Positions 35,936 through 47,344 of a stretch of 64,000 nt of DNA are shown here, piece after piece. The number at the start of each line of letters is the position of its first letter. Positions within the stretch are counted from its first letter, which is position 1. Under the pieces are notes generated by a model. The model had not been told where the DNA came from. It saw nothing but the letters and a program-made list of their open reading frames with translations, and searched no databases. The position numbers and the translations under genes are program-made. Origin of the DNA: Brevibacterium sp. CCUG 69071 (GTDB lineage Bacteria; Actinomycetota; Actinomycetes; Actinomycetales; Brevibacteriaceae); assembly GCF_021023135.1 (NCBI RefSeq), contig NZ_PGFV01000001.1, forward strand, positions 434,001 through 498,000. The letters run 5' to 3'.

Positions 35936-37570
35936 ATGGCGGAACTGACAATTCGCCCGGAAGAGATTCGGGACGCTCTGGGGAAGTTCGTTGAATCGTA
36001 CAACCCCGAGAGCTCGGTAAAGAGCGAGGTCGGCAAGGTCGTCACCGCCGGTGACGGAATCGCCCACGTATCCGGTCTGCCCGGAACCATGGCCAACGAA
36101 CTCCTCCGGTTCGAAGACGGCACCTTGGGACTGGCACAGAACCTCGACGAGCGCGAGATCGGCGTTGTCGTCCTCGGCGAGTTCTCCGGCATCGCCGAAG
36201 AGCAGAACGTCTACCGCACCGGTGAGGTCCTCTCGATCCCCGTCGGCGACGGCTACCTCGGTCGCGTCGTCGACCCGCTGGGTCGTGCCGTCGACGGACT
36301 CGGCGAAATCGAGACCGTCGGCCGCCGTGAGCTCGAGCTCCAGGCTGCAGGCGTGATGGATCGCCAGGAAGTCCGCGAGCCGATGCAGACGGGCTACAAG
36401 AGCATCGACGCAATGATCCCGGTCGGACGCGGACAGCGTCAGCTGATCATCGGCGACCGCAAGACCGGCAAGACCGCTCTGGCGATCGACACGATCATCA
36501 ATCAGAAGGCCAACTGGGAGACCGGCGACCCGAAGAAGCAGGTCCGCTGCATCTACGTCGCCGTCGGCCAGAAGGGCTCCACGATCGCCGGTGTCCGCCG
36601 CTCCCTCGAAGAGGCCGGCGCGCTCGAATACACGACGATCGTGTCGTCGCCTGCCTCCGACCCCGCCGGCTACAAGTACCTGGCGCCCTATGCCGGTTCG
36701 GCCATCGGTCAGCACTGGATGTACGACGGCAAACACGTCCTCATCGTCTTCGACGACCTGTCGAAGCAGGCCGAGGCCTACCGTGCAGTGTCGCTGCTCC
36801 TGCGCCGTCCGCCGGGCCGCGAGGCCTACCCGGGTGACGTCTTCTACCTGCACTCGCGTCTGCTCGAGCGCTGCGCCAAGCTCTCCGATGAACTCGGCGG
36901 CGGTTCGATGACCGGTCTGCCGATCATCGAGACCAAGGCCAACGACGTCGGCGCGTTCATTCCGACCAACGTCATCTCGATCACCGATGGTCAGATCTTC
37001 CTTCAGTCGGACCTCTTCAACGCCGGTCAGCGCCCTGCTGTCGACGTCGGTGTGTCCGTCTCCCGTGTCGGCGGCGCCGCACAGACGAAGGCGCTCAAGG
37101 GCGTCTCGGGTACGCTGAAGATCTCGCTGGCTCAGTACCGTTCGCTCGAGGCCTTCGCGATGTTCGCCTCCGACCTCGACGATGCCACCAAGCGCGATCT
37201 GGCTCGCGGTGCCCGCCTGACCGAGCTGCTCAAGCAGTCTCAGTACTCGCCGATGCCGTTCGAGAAGCAGACCGTGTCCATCTTCGCTGGCACCAACGGC
37301 TACCTGGATGAGATTCCGGTCTCGGACGTGCTCAAGTACGAGACCGAGCTGCACGATCACATCGAGCGGAAGACGGGAATCTTCACGACCATCCGTGAGA
37401 CCCTCAAGCTCGACGATGACACCAGCGAAGAGCTGAAGAACGTCCTCGGCGAGTTCACGCAGAACTTCGTGAGCTCCGATGGCAGCGGTTCGAAGGCCGG
37501 CAGCGAAGACACTTCGGTCGCCTCGTCCGATGACGTCGAGCAGGAGCAGATCGTTCGGCAGAAGCGTTGA
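35936..37570 (+). CDS. atpA: F1Fo ATP synthase subunit alpha
   Basis: Non-catalytic nucleotide-binding F1 subunit, 544 aa. P-loop [13 protein letters not shown]; signature of the alpha/beta family in [23 protein letters not shown] Ser/Asp-rich C-terminal tail (about residues 515-544) extends beyond E. coli alpha; in mycobacteria a C-terminal extension of alpha suppresses ATP hydrolysis, so a similar role is possible but unproven. Confidence 0.98.
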   Translation: MAELTIRPEEIRDALGKFVESYNPESSVKSEVGKVVTAGDGIAHVSGLPGTMANELLRFEDGTLGLAQNLDEREIGVVVLGEFSGIAEEQNVYRTGEVLSIPVGDGYLGRVVDPLGRAVDGLGEIETVGRRELELQAAGVMDRQEVREPMQTGYKSIDAMIPVGRGQRQLIIGDRKTGKTALAIDTIINQKANWETGDPKKQVRCIYVAVGQKGSTIAGVRRSLEEAGALEYTTIVSSPASDPAGYKYLAPYAGSAIGQHWMYDGKHVLIVFDDLSKQAEAYRAVSLLLRRPPGREAYPGDVFYLHSRLLERCAKLSDELGGGSMTGLPIIETKANDVGAFIPTNVISITDGQIFLQSDLFNAGQRPAVDVGVSVSRVGGAAQTKALKGVSGTLKISLAQYRSLEAFAMFASDLDDATKRDLARGARLTELLKQSQYSPMPFEKQTVSIFAGTNGYLDEIPVSDVLKYETELHDHIERKTGIFTTIRETLKLDDDTSEELKNVLGEFTQNFVSSDGSGSKAGSEDTSVASSDDVEQEQIVRQKR

Positions 37571-37601
37571 ACCTGTTCCGTAACGGCGAAAGGAAGAACT
37601 G

Positions 37602-38534
37602 ATGGGAGCCCAGCAGAGGGTCTTCAAACAGAAGATCCGCTCGACTCAGTCCTTGAGGAAGATCTTCAAGGCCATGGAGCTCATCGCTGCTTCACGGATC
37701 CAGAAGGCCATTGCCCGTTCGCAGGCAGCCAGCCCCTACGCCAACGCCCTGACCCGTGCGGTCTCGGCGGTGGCAAGCGAATCGAACGTCGACCACGTGT
37801 TGACCTCGGAACCGGAATCGGTCACCCGCGCAGCCGTGCTGGTGGTCGGTCCCGACCGCGGATTCGCCGGAGCCTACTCCGCGAACCTCCTGCGTGAGGC
37901 CGAAGAGCTCATTCGGCTGCTCCGAGAAGAGGGCAAAGACGTTCAGCTGTTCACGGTGGGCGGCAAGGCCAAGAACTACTACACCTTCCGCGATCGTGCG
38001 ATCGAACGGGCCTGGACCGGCATCTCGGAGAACCCGACTGCCGAGAACGCCCGCGAGATCGGCGAGGCACTGTTGGACAGCTTCGATCCGGAATCGGCCG
38101 AACACGGCGTGGACGAGATCTACATCGTGTTCACGAAGTTCGTCTCCAGCGTCAACCACGACCCGGAGTACCGGCGGCTGCTTCCCTTGGAGGTCGTCGA
38201 TGCCGATGAGGCATCGTCGGGCAACCGGACGGAGACCGCGGCCAACGCCACGGCCCTCCCGCTCTATGAGTTCGAACCCAGTGCAGAGGCCGTGTTGGAC
38301 GCGCTGCTGCCCCGCTACATCGATTCGCGGATTCTCTCAGCGCTGCTGAGTGCGTCTGCGTCCGAGCAGGCGTCGAGGCAGGCGGCGATGAAGACAGCCA
38401 CTGACAATGCGGATGATCTCATCAAGACCTACACCCGGTTGGCCAATACGGCCCGCCAGGCGGAAATCACCCAGGAACTCACCGAGATCGTCGGTGGGGC
38501 CGATGCCCTTGCGGCGTCGGCAGCCGGCGACTGA
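37602..38534 (+). CDS. atpG: F1Fo ATP synthase subunit gamma
   Basis: Central rotor shaft, 310 aa. N-terminal helix [27 protein letters not shown] and C-terminal helix [26 protein letters not shown] form the coiled coil in F1. AAAGGAAG lies before the ATG. Confidence 0.97.
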   Translation: MGAQQRVFKQKIRSTQSLRKIFKAMELIAASRIQKAIARSQAASPYANALTRAVSAVASESNVDHVLTSEPESVTRAAVLVVGPDRGFAGAYSANLLREAEELIRLLREEGKDVQLFTVGGKAKNYYTFRDRAIERAWTGISENPTAENAREIGEALLDSFDPESAEHGVDEIYIVFTKFVSSVNHDPEYRRLLPLEVVDADEASSGNRTETAANATALPLYEFEPSAEAVLDALLPRYIDSRILSALLSASASEQASRQAAMKTATDNADDLIKTYTRLANTARQAEITQELTEIVGGADALAASAAGD

Positions 38535-40010
<1,476 letters not shown>

Positions 40011-40013
40011 GTC

Positions 40014-40274
40014 ATGGCGACACTCGATGTGAATGTCGTCGCGGCCGATCGCGAGGTCTGGGTCGGTGAGGCCAAGCGCGTCATCGCCCGGACCTTGGAC
40101 GGCGAGATCGGCATCCTGCCAGGCCATGAGCCTGTGCTGGGTGTCGTCGCCGATGGCGAGGCACGGATTCTCACGAACGGCGAGGAAACCATCAGGGTCA
40201 AGGCCGATGGCGGCTTCCTCTCCGTTGAGAACAATCGTGTGATCATCGCCGCTGATCAGGCCGAACTTCTCTGA
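40014..40274 (+). CDS. atpC: F1Fo ATP synthase subunit epsilon, short form
   Basis: 86-aa epsilon subunit consisting only of the N-terminal beta-sandwich (LDGEIGILPGHEPVLGVV). The C-terminal two-helix domain that inhibits ATP hydrolysis in E. coli and Bacillus, about 45 residues, is absent and the stop codon is clean. Starts 3 nt after atpD. Last subunit gene of the operon. Confidence 0.94.
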   Translation: MATLDVNVVAADREVWVGEAKRVIARTLDGEIGILPGHEPVLGVVADGEARILTNGEETIRVKADGGFLSVENNRVIIAADQAELL

Positions 40275-40296
40275 TCCGCGCGTTACACTGGCAACC

Positions 40297-40764
40297 GTGA
40301 ACCCTTCTGTCCTGCTGATCGTTCTGCTCTCGTTGGTAGGACTCGCGCTTGTGCTCATCGTCGTTGTGACGATTCGACGCAGGTCCATCTCGAAGCTCTC
40401 CGGTGCTTTTGACTGCTCCATCAACGTGGGCGAGGAATCTTCTTCTCGCCCACGTTGGCGTTTGGGCGTAGCGGTGTTCTCTGTGGCGTCATTGGACTGG
40501 TACCCGGTCTTCGCCCTGACGCGCAGGGCCGCTGTGCGCCTTCCGCGCGCCGATCTCGATATCCTCGTCCGCCGCAAACCGACCTCCGGCGAGCAGTACT
40601 CGGTGCTGCCTGACGCGGTGGTCGTCGACTGCTCCTACGGGAAGGCAGACGGACGCCCCCGGTCCGTGTCCCTGGCGATGGACGCCGAGTCCTTGTCCAC
40701 GATGGCTTCGTGGCTCGAATCCTCTCCTCCCGGCTTCAACCCGACGATGGGAAGGTTCACCTGA
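40297..40764 (+). CDS. DUF2550 family membrane protein
   Basis: 155 aa. One N-terminal helix ([22 protein letters not shown]), then a positively charged stretch and a soluble beta-rich domain ([20 protein letters not shown]). Members of this family always lie between atpC and murA in actinobacteria; function unknown. TACACT (40284-40289) ends 7 nt before the GTG start, suggesting a leaderless promoter here that would also drive murA. The stop overlaps the murA start. Confidence 0.85.
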   Translation: MNPSVLLIVLLSLVGLALVLIVVVTIRRRSISKLSGAFDCSINVGEESSSRPRWRLGVAVFSVASLDWYPVFALTRRAAVRLPRADLDILVRRKPTSGEQYSVLPDAVVVDCSYGKADGRPRSVSLAMDAESLSTMASWLESSPPGFNPTMGRFT

Positions 40765-42077
40765 TGGATGTCTTCCGCCTGACCGGCCCCTCTCAGCTGC
40801 GCGGCGTCGTCGACATCAGGGGCGCGAAGAACAGCGTCCTCAAACTCATGGCGGCGAGTCTTCTCGCCGTCGGTCGCACCACCATCAGCAATGTTCCCGC
40901 GATCCTCGACGTCAGGATCATGGTCGAGCTGCTGGTGCGCCTCGGCTGCTCCGTCGACTATGACGCCGAGGCGGGTGTCGTCAGCATCGACGTGCCCGAA
41001 CAGGTCGGCATCCAAGCCGACTACGAACTCGTGCGGGCGATGCGCGCCTCGATCTCTGTGCTCGGGCCGCTGACGGCTCGGATGCGCTCCGCACACGTCG
41101 CTCTGCCCGGCGGAGATGCGATCGGCTCACGTGGGCTCGACATGCATCAGGCCGGCCTCGAAGCCCTCGGCGCGACCGTCCATCTCGACCACGGCTACTT
41201 CGTCGCCGAGGCACCTGAGGGTCTGCAGGGCACGGAGATCTCTCTCCAGTTCCCCTCCGTGGGCGCCACGGAGAACCTGGTCATGGCGGCCACTCTCGCC
41301 CACGGCGTGACAACGATCTCGAATGCCGCGAAGGAACCGGAGATCGTCGACATCTGCTCGATGCTCGTCGAGATGGGTGCCCGGATCGACGGCATCGGCA
41401 CACCTGATATCACCGTCACCGGAGTCTCCGAGCTCCGCCCGGTCGATCATCGCACTGTCGGCGATCGCATCGTCGCGGGCACCTATGCTTTCGGTGCCGC
41501 GCTGAGCGGGGGAGACGTCACTGTCAGGGGAGTGGGGCTCGACCTCATGCCCAATATCGCGATCAAGCTGCGGGACGCCGGAGCCACCGTCGATCCCTTG
41601 GACGGGATCGAACTCGGGGACGGCACTCTGGGCGCGGGATTCCGGGTCCGTGGAGCCGACCGACCGAAGGCGATCCGGGTGGCCACGATGCCGTTCCCCG
41701 GCTTCCCGACCGACCTGCAGCCCTTCGTCATCGCACTCAACTCCGTCGCCGAGGGAACGGGGCTGCTCTCGGAGAACCTGTTCGAGGCCCGGTGGCGCTT
41801 CGTCCAGGAGATCGCCCGCCTCGGAGCGAAGGTGCGCATCGACGGCAACCATGCCCTCATCTCCGGTGTCGAGGGTCTCTCCGGCGCCGAGGTGGAGGCC
41901 TCCGACATCCGGGCCGGCGCAGGTCTCGTGATGGCTGGTCTGCGAGCAGTGGGCATCACAGAGGTCTCGGGCATCGATCACATCGAACGCGGCTACGAGA
42001 ACTTCGTGACGAACCTGCGCAGCCTCGGCGCCGATATCGAGCGCGTCGAGAAGCGCGACATCCTCACCTTCGAGTAG
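40764..42077 (+). CDS. murA: UDP-N-acetylglucosamine 1-carboxyvinyltransferase, Cys-to-Asp active site
   Basis: First committed step of peptidoglycan synthesis: transfers enolpyruvyl from PEP to UDP-GlcNAc. 437 aa. K22 of RGAKNSVLK and the C-terminal domain are conserved. The active-site loop reads [14 protein letters not shown], so residue 118 is Asp where most MurA have the Cys attacked by fosfomycin. The same change makes mycobacterial MurA resistant, so intrinsic fosfomycin resistance is expected. The ATG at 40764 sits in the TGATG overlap with the DUF2550 gene. Confidence 0.96.
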   Translation: MDVFRLTGPSQLRGVVDIRGAKNSVLKLMAASLLAVGRTTISNVPAILDVRIMVELLVRLGCSVDYDAEAGVVSIDVPEQVGIQADYELVRAMRASISVLGPLTARMRSAHVALPGGDAIGSRGLDMHQAGLEALGATVHLDHGYFVAEAPEGLQGTEISLQFPSVGATENLVMAATLAHGVTTISNAAKEPEIVDICSMLVEMGARIDGIGTPDITVTGVSELRPVDHRTVGDRIVAGTYAFGAALSGGDVTVRGVGLDLMPNIAIKLRDAGATVDPLDGIELGDGTLGAGFRVRGADRPKAIRVATMPFPGFPTDLQPFVIALNSVAEGTGLLSENLFEARWRFVQEIARLGAKVRIDGNHALISGVEGLSGAEVEASDIRAGAGLVMAGLRAVGITEVSGIDHIERGYENFVTNLRSLGADIERVEKRDILTFE

Positions 42078-42092
42078 AACCTCAGGAAGTTC

Positions 42093-42788
42093 TCAGAAGA
42101 GGCGGGTGTCGGGATCGTCCATGCCGCGCAGCGCATCGTAGTCGAGCACCACACAGCGAATGCCGCGGTCTTCGGCGAGGGTCCTGGCCTGCGGCTTGAT
42201 CTCCTGGGCGGCGAAGACGCCGTCGACGGGACTGAGCAGGGGATCCCGATTCATCAGCTCGAGGTAGCGGGTGAGCTGCTCCACGCCGTCGATGTCACCG
42301 CGACGTTTGATCTCGACGGCCACCGACCTCTGTCCCTGGTCACGGGCGAGGATGTCGACCGGACCGATCGCGGTCATGTACTCACGGCGGACGAGGCTGT
42401 AGCCGGTCCCCAGCGTTTCGATGTGCTCGGCCAGCAGCTCCTGCAGATGGGCTTCGACGCCGTCTTTGACCAGACCGGGATCGATACCGAGGTCATGCTG
42501 GTCATCGGCGATCACCTCGGCGATGGAGATGACGAGACGATCTCCGGTCTTGGTCTGGGAGACCTCCCACAGCTGGGTCAGTCCCGCCTCTGCCTGCTCC
42601 TCGCTCGGCTCGGTGATCTTCACCGTGGCCGGGGGAGTCATCCAGTTCAGCGGTTTGTAGGAACCGCCGTCGGAATGGATGAGGATCGAACCATCGGCCT
42701 TGAGCATGATCAGGCGGGCGGCCATGGGCAGATGGGCGGTCAGACGACCGGCATAATCAACGGAGCACTTAGCAATGACGAGACGCAC
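42093..42788 (-). CDS. nucS: Mismatch-specific endonuclease NucS/EndoMS
   Basis: Core of the non-canonical mismatch repair of actinobacteria and archaea, which lack MutS/MutL; cuts both strands at G-T, G-G and T-T mismatches with help from the beta clamp. 231 aa. N-terminal [15 protein letters not shown]; nuclease motifs [11 protein letters not shown] and [17 protein letters not shown]. The GTG at 42788 is preferred over one three codons upstream since family members begin MRLVIA. TAGGGT ends 7 nt before it, so the mRNA may be leaderless. Confidence 0.95.
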   Translation of the reverse strand: MRLVIAKCSVDYAGRLTAHLPMAARLIMLKADGSILIHSDGGSYKPLNWMTPPATVKITEPSEEQAEAGLTQLWEVSQTKTGDRLVISIAEVIADDQHDLGIDPGLVKDGVEAHLQELLAEHIETLGTGYSLVRREYMTAIGPVDILARDQGQRSVAVEIKRRGDIDGVEQLTRYLELMNRDPLLSPVDGVFAAQEIKPQARTLAEDRGIRCVVLDYDALRGMDDPDTRLF

Positions 42789-42795
42789 GGGGTTC

Positions 42796-42812
42796 ACCCT
42801 ACGTGAGACAAT
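42796..42812. promoter_or_regulatory. Compact divergent promoter pair between nucS and the zinc protein
   Basis: On the minus strand TAGGGT (42796-42801) lies 7 nt before the nucS GTG; on the plus strand GACAAT (42807-42812) lies 6 nt before the ATG at 42819. The whole gap is 30 nt, so each -35 would lie inside the opposite gene or in the shared gap, and polymerases would compete. Confidence 0.4.
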
Positions 42813-42818
42813 GAGCCA

Positions 42819-43115
42819 ATGCCACGATCTTCATCCTCGCGTCGCAAGAACAAATGGCAGCAGGCACCGCCGGACCTCTCCGATTCGGTCGCGGGCATGC
42901 GCACGAGCCGCAATCTGCCCGATGGCACCTGGTCGGTGCAGACGGTGAAGGGCAATGACTCGGGCAAGGTCTACACCTGCCCCGGCTGCGGCCGCGAAGT
43001 GGGAGCATCGAGCGCACACATCGTCGCCTGGCGGCAGGAAGCCCGACACGGCATCGAGATCGGCGTGGAGTCACGGCGGCATTGGCATCAAAGGTGCTTC
43101 GAACGATTCCGCTGA
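42819..43115 (+). CDS. Small zinc-finger-like protein annotated as 'ATP/GTP-binding protein' in relatives
   Basis: 98 aa with a basic N-terminus ([11 protein letters not shown]), then [16 protein letters not shown] and [12 protein letters not shown]. The C-x2-C plus His/Cys residues could bind zinc in a treble-clef or HNH-like fold. The same protein next to nucS is common in actinobacteria, usually labelled ATP/GTP-binding, although no P-loop is visible here. Function unknown. Probably leaderless (see 42796-42812). Confidence 0.7.
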   Translation: MPRSSSSRRKNKWQQAPPDLSDSVAGMRTSRNLPDGTWSVQTVKGNDSGKVYTCPGCGREVGASSAHIVAWRQEARHGIEIGVESRRHWHQRCFERFR

Positions 43116-43138
43116 TCGGCAGTCAGCCTCGGAGATAT

Positions 43139-43172
43139 GACGAAAGGGACCCGCGAACTGGTCCCTTTCGTC
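43139..43172. terminator. Bidirectional terminator between convergent genes
   Basis: 13-bp perfect stem GACGAAAGGGACC (43139-43151) with its complement at 43160-43172, loop of 8 nt. It carries T-rich/A-rich flanks inside the stem that serve both directions. Confidence 0.8.
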
Positions 43173-43242
43173 GTTCCTGAGCCAGCATCGGCATCTGCCA
43201 CCGGCATAGGCGCTTCAGCTCATGTCACGAAGCTTTCGAAGC

Positions 43243-44940
43243 TCAGCGCAGGGAATTGCGCGAGCGCGAGGCTTTCTGGTTGGAGTTGTTCGGTCCGGCC
43301 TGGCTGCCGTCCTTCGCACCCGACACCTGAGCATCGATCGCGATCGTGTCCTCGTCGGTGGCGCCGTTGGGCAGGTCCTTGCCGTCGGTCTTCGACTCGG
43401 CCGATTCACCCTCTGCGTCGGTTGACTTCGCTCCGGCCTGAGCCGCCTTCGCATCTGCCGGAGCCCATTTCGCATCCGTGCCGGTTGTCGCGGACTTCCC
43501 GTCCGAATCAGCCGTCTGAGCGTTCGATGTTGCGGCCTTGTGCCCCTGAGAGTTCGAATTCGGTGAATTCGACCCCTGCGGCTTCGCGCCATTCGACGGC
43601 TGCGACTGCGTCGACGTGCCCTTGCTGCCGGTCTTCGACGAGCCTGCTGACTGATCCTCGGTCGATGTCGAAGCCGCATCGGAATCGGCACCGTCGGCTT
43701 CGCCCTCGGCGAGAAGATCTGCGAGTTCCTGCTCGTCGGCGATCTGCTCCGTCGCGTGGGACGCTGATTCTGCCTTGGCCGGATCGACGGCGTCTTCGCC
43801 CATCACACCGGGCATGGCGAAGAGAGAGCGGAGCTGATCGAGCTGCGCAGTGATCGTCTTCCGCTGCTTGGTGAGCAGGTCGACCTGCGACTGTGCGGAG
43901 GCGACATTGCGCTTGGCTTCGGCCGCAGACTCTTCGATCGTCGCCTCGGCGGTCGCCCGCGCTTCGGAGATGAGGGTCTGGGCCCGGGTCTTGCCGTCGG
44001 CGATGATCTCGTCGGCCTTCTTCACGGCATCGGCGCGAGTCGTCTCCGCGCGCTCTGCCGCTTCCTTGGCCTCCGTGTCGGCCTTCGCCGCACGAGCCTG
44101 GGCCTCCTCGATCAGCTTCTTGTTCTCGACCTGGGCGTCGTCATAGCGCTTCTTCCGATCGGCCTCGGCCTCCTGGCGCTTGGTCGCCAGTTCGACGTCG
44201 AGTTCGTTGCCGGCCTTCTTCGACGCTTCGTCACGGGCCTTGGCGGCGGCCAGGAGCTCATCGGCCTGGGCCTGGGCGGCGGCGATGGTCTCCTCTGCCT
44301 GCGTCTTCGCCTCGGCGCGGAGATCGGCCGCTTCCTTCTCGGCGGTGGCGCGGAGTTCGGAGATCTCGTGCTCGAGAGCTTCGCGGGACTCCTTGGCCGA
44401 AGCCGCATTGGCTTCCTTGGCCTGATTGGTCTCCCGATCGGTGGTGGCCTTGAGCTCGGCGGCCCGGTTCTCGGCGGCCTTGACCGTCTCTTCGGCCCGC
44501 ATCTCGGCGGAGCTGATGATCGCATCGGCCTCGGACCGGGCGTTCGACAGGGTGTCATTGCTTTCGGTGTGCATCCGTGCACGAGCCGAAGCAGCCTCGG
44601 CGCGGGCCTTGTTCCGGATGGTCTCCGCATCGGAATTGGCCTGTGCCAGGGTCTCGCGTGCCTGCGATTCTGCGATCTTGAGCAGGTGGTCGATGCGGCT
44701 GCCGGGAGGGCCTGCCGCCTCGGCGCTGTCATTGGCGGCCTTCTTCAGCTGAGCCTTCGCCTCGGACAGTTCGCCGGCGATCTGGAGCTTCGCACGGTCG
44801 GCGTTGATGACCTGACTACGCGCATCGGAGAGCGCCTTGCGCACCGACTCGACCTCGGTCCGAAGCTGCTGCAGGCGAGAATCGACTTCACTCTTTTCGT
44901 ACCCGCGCATCGCTGTGCGGAATTCTTCGGTGGGCGTCAC
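43243..44940 (-). CDS. Long coiled-coil protein with DivIVA-like N-terminus (Scy/FilP-like)
   Basis: 565 aa. Residues 6-26 (FRTAMRGYEKSEVDSRLQQL) resemble the DivIVA membrane-binding start, with the RGYE core also seen in the Streptomyces polarity protein Scy. Residues about 20-395 are an almost unbroken Ala/Glu/Lys/Arg coiled coil with repeated EA, AE and AR heptads; 395-565 is a disordered tail rich in Ser, Thr, Asp, Ala and Gln. It probably works in polar growth, cell shape or chromosome positioning, by analogy. GTG start with AGGAG 9 nt upstream; a TAGAGT -10 lies about 55 nt before the start. Monocistronic. Confidence 0.75.
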   Translation of the reverse strand: MTPTEEFRTAMRGYEKSEVDSRLQQLRTEVESVRKALSDARSQVINADRAKLQIAGELSEAKAQLKKAANDSAEAAGPPGSRIDHLLKIAESQARETLAQANSDAETIRNKARAEAASARARMHTESNDTLSNARSEADAIISSAEMRAEETVKAAENRAAELKATTDRETNQAKEANAASAKESREALEHEISELRATAEKEAADLRAEAKTQAEETIAAAQAQADELLAAAKARDEASKKAGNELDVELATKRQEAEADRKKRYDDAQVENKKLIEEAQARAAKADTEAKEAAERAETTRADAVKKADEIIADGKTRAQTLISEARATAEATIEESAAEAKRNVASAQSQVDLLTKQRKTITAQLDQLRSLFAMPGVMGEDAVDPAKAESASHATEQIADEQELADLLAEGEADGADSDAASTSTEDQSAGSSKTGSKGTSTQSQPSNGAKPQGSNSPNSNSQGHKAATSNAQTADSDGKSATTGTDAKWAPADAKAAQAGAKSTDAEGESAESKTDGKDLPNGATDEDTIAIDAQVSGAKDGSQAGPNNSNQKASRSRNSLR

Positions 44941-45168
44941 TGAAGTGAACTCCTGTCGTGTCAGGGAATGGTGGTTTCTGATGTCCTCGTCCTACTCTAA
45001 CGGAGACAGTATGAATGTTGGATCCGAATGGCAGCACGTGGACACCTGTTCGCACGGCGGTGATCGGACCCCGTGATTCGCGCCACAGCCGACTGGACTA
45101 CGCTGGGATGCAAAGACGCGAATCCGGTGCTGTCGCCTCGGCGGATCCGGAGAATCTGAGGAGGAAAC

Positions 45169-46359
45169 ATGGCTGATGCAGTGATCGTCGCGGGAGCCCG
45201 CACACCGTTCGGACGGCTGCAAGGCGCGTTGTCGAAGCTGAGCGCGGTGGACTTGGGTGGCCGGGCCATCGCCGGCGCACTCGAGCGTGCCGGGATCACA
45301 GGCGAGGACGTCGACTGCGTCATCATGGGGCAGGTGCTCCAGGCCGGTTTGGGACAGGGCCCGGCCCGCCAGGCGGCCGTCGCAGCCGGCATCCCGATGA
45401 ACGTTCCCGGCGTGACCGTGAACAAGCTGTGCCTCTCCGGCATCAACGCGATCACTCAGGCGGCGCAGCTCGTGCGCTCCGGAGAATACGACGTCGTCGT
45501 CGCCGGCGGCCAGGAGTCGATGAGCCTTGCCCCGCACCTGCTGGAGAAGTCGCGGTCGGGCTACAAGTACGGCGATGTCGTGCTCAAGGACCATACGGAC
45601 TACGACGGTCTGTGGGACGCCTTCACCGATCAGGCCATGGGCGGCCTGACCGAAGACGCGAATGCCGGTGACGGCGAATTCTCCCGTGCGGACCAGGACG
45701 AATTCTCCGCTCGCTCCCACCAGCGGGCGGCGCAGGCCTGGGAGGCCGGAGCGTTCGAGTCCGAGGTGGTGCCCGTGACGATCAGCGGACGCAAGGGCGA
45801 TGTCACGGTCTCGACCGATGAAGGTGTGAGGGCCGAGACCACGATCGACTCCCTGTCGAAGCTGCGCCCCTCGTTCCGGAAGGACGGGACCATCACCGCC
45901 GGCAACGCCTCCCAGATCTCGGACGGTGCCTGCGCCGTCGTCGTCATGTCCCGTGCGAAGGCCGAGGCCCTCGGTGCCCCGATCCTCGCCGAGATCCGCT
46001 CCCACGCCTGGACCGCGGGCCCGGACTCGACCCTGCAGCACCAGCCGTCCCAGGCGATCAAGGCCGCGGCGGAACGCGAGGGCGTCGCCGCAGACTCCTT
46101 CGACCTGTACGAGATCAACGAAGCCTTCGCCGCTGTCGGCCTGGCCAGCTCCCGAGACCTCGGCGTCGATCCGGAGAAGGTCAACGTCAACGGGGGAGCG
46201 GTGGCCCTGGGCCACCCGATCGGTGCCTCGGGCGCCCGCATCGTCCTCACCCTCGCCCTCGAGCTCCAGCGCCGAGGAGGCGGCACCGGTGTCGCGGCAC
46301 TGTGCGGCGGCGGCGGCCAGGGGGACTCACTGATCATCTCCGTGCCCGCGCAGAGCTGA
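45169..46359 (+). CDS. Acetyl-CoA C-acetyltransferase (thiolase)
   Basis: 396 aa, thiolase family; condenses or cleaves acetoacetyl-CoA or longer 3-ketoacyl-CoA. Nucleophile C88 in [42 protein letters not shown]; second Cys in [18 protein letters not shown] lies 5 nt upstream of the ATG. Chain-length preference is not predictable. Stands alone between terminators, so it is probably a degradative or general acetoacetyl-CoA thiolase. Confidence 0.94.
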   Translation: MADAVIVAGARTPFGRLQGALSKLSAVDLGGRAIAGALERAGITGEDVDCVIMGQVLQAGLGQGPARQAAVAAGIPMNVPGVTVNKLCLSGINAITQAAQLVRSGEYDVVVAGGQESMSLAPHLLEKSRSGYKYGDVVLKDHTDYDGLWDAFTDQAMGGLTEDANAGDGEFSRADQDEFSARSHQRAAQAWEAGAFESEVVPVTISGRKGDVTVSTDEGVRAETTIDSLSKLRPSFRKDGTITAGNASQISDGACAVVVMSRAKAEALGAPILAEIRSHAWTAGPDSTLQHQPSQAIKAAAEREGVAADSFDLYEINEAFAAVGLASSRDLGVDPEKVNVNGGAVALGHPIGASGARIVLTLALELQRRGGGTGVAALCGGGGQGDSLIISVPAQS

Positions 46360-46369
46360 GTACGGCACG

Positions 46370-46397
46370 CCGGCTCGGAGCAGTCTCACCGAGCCGG
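46370..46397 (+). terminator. Hairpin terminator after the thiolase gene
   Basis: CCGGCTCGG (46370-46378) pairs with CCGAGCCGG (46389-46397), loop 10 nt. The loop and following DNA share a short repeat, AGTCTCACCGA, found again near 46420. Confidence 0.7.
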
Positions 46398-46467
46398 GGC
46401 CGGCTCGCCGACCCGTAGAAGTCTCACCGACCCGCAACAAGCGCCTTAACAAGCAGAGGAGATCACA

Positions 46468-46782
46468 ATGCTCGTCGCATTCTCAGTTGCCCCCAGTGGT
46501 GGGGAAGGTTCCGATGCCTCCGTCCACGACGCGGTCGCCGCCGCGGTGGAGGTCGTGCGCGACTCGGGGCTCGACCATCGCACCGATTCGATGTTCACCA
46601 CGATCGAAGGTGAATGGGACGAAGTGTTCGCCGTGATCAAGCAGGCCACCGAGGCGGTCGGCAGGTTCGGATCCCGCGTGTCCCTGGTGCTCAAGGCCGA
46701 TATCCGCCCCGGCTACAGCGGGGAGATCTCGGGCAAGCTCGACCGCCTCGAAAAGGCCATCGACGCTCGACGCGAGGACTAG
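46468..46782 (+). CDS. MTH1187 family thiamine-binding protein
   Basis: 104 aa ferredoxin-like fold. MLVAFSVAPSGG at the N-terminus, TDSMFTTIEGEWDEVFAVIKQA in the centre and SLVLKADIRPG follow the MTH1187/YkoF pattern, whose members bind thiamine or its pyrimidine/thiazole parts. No thiamine genes or TPP riboswitch are adjacent, so its use here is open. GAGGAG lies upstream of the ATG. Confidence 0.85.
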   Translation: MLVAFSVAPSGGEGSDASVHDAVAAAVEVVRDSGLDHRTDSMFTTIEGEWDEVFAVIKQATEAVGRFGSRVSLVLKADIRPGYSGEISGKLDRLEKAIDARRED

Positions 46783-46871
46783 GGCGAGCGGTCGAGGAAT
46801 TTTCGGCCGATTGTCAGTGATTCACGTCTCATTCGGAGTTACCCTGTGTTTACGACAGAAGGAGATGCACA

Positions 46872-47078
46872 ATGAACGGTTCCCCGTACTTCAGCACTGC
46901 CACCGCCCTGACCATGGTTGCTCTGCTCGGCTTCATGCTCGCCGGATTCTTCCCGATCGTGGTCGACTTCGCATTCGCGATCGAAGCGGTCGCGGTCATC
47001 CTCGCGCTGACCGGGTTCGTCATCGTCGCCTTCGTGACGGTGCGCAAGTCCTTAGAGCGGGTCACCCGCATCTACTGA
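46872..47078 (+). CDS. Small two-helix membrane protein, hypothetical
   Basis: 68 aa: helices at about 11-32 (ALTMVALLGFMLAGFFPIVV) and 35-56 (AFAIEAVAVILALTGFVIV), then a basic end (VRKSLERVTRIY). AAGGAG is 8 nt before the ATG, so translation is well supported. Not recognised. Confidence 0.65.
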   Translation: MNGSPYFSTATALTMVALLGFMLAGFFPIVVDFAFAIEAVAVILALTGFVIVAFVTVRKSLERVTRIY

Positions 47079-47096
47079 ACCTCCGCACGGGACGCA

Positions 47097-47149
47097 GCGG
47101 CTCTTGGCGGGCCTCGGACTCAACGACCGAAACCCGCCGGGAGCCGCTT
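47097..47149 (+). terminator. Terminator after the small membrane protein gene
   Basis: AGCGGCTC (47097-47104) with GAGCCGCT (47142-47149) and inner GGCGGG/CCCGCC pairing, large loop, then the T-rich run TTCTGTTCTGT. Confidence 0.7.
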
Positions 47150-47184
47150 TCTGTTCTGTGCCGAGCATCGGATAAGATATTCGA

Positions 47185-47258
47185 GCCTCCGTAGCTCAGT
47201 TGGATAGAGCAACCGCCTTCTAAGCGGTAGGTCGCGGGTTCGAGCCCCGCCGGGGGTG
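47185..47258 (+). tRNA. tRNA-Arg, anticodon TCT
   Basis: Acceptor GCCTCCG pairs with CGGGGGT (two G-U pairs), D-arm GCTCAGTTGGATAGAGC, anticodon stem ACCGC/GCGGT around CTTCTAA (anticodon TCT, reading AGA), T-arm GCGGG TTCGAGC CCCGC. CCA is not encoded (GCA follows). TAAGAT at 47173-47178 is a likely -10. Confidence 0.95.
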
Positions 47259-47344
47259 CAGGTGAGGCTCATCAGGGCCAATTCCGTTCTGCTACGGCGT
47301 GGCAATTGGTGCACAGCTGGGAAAACGTAGAGAGTGGATGCGTG

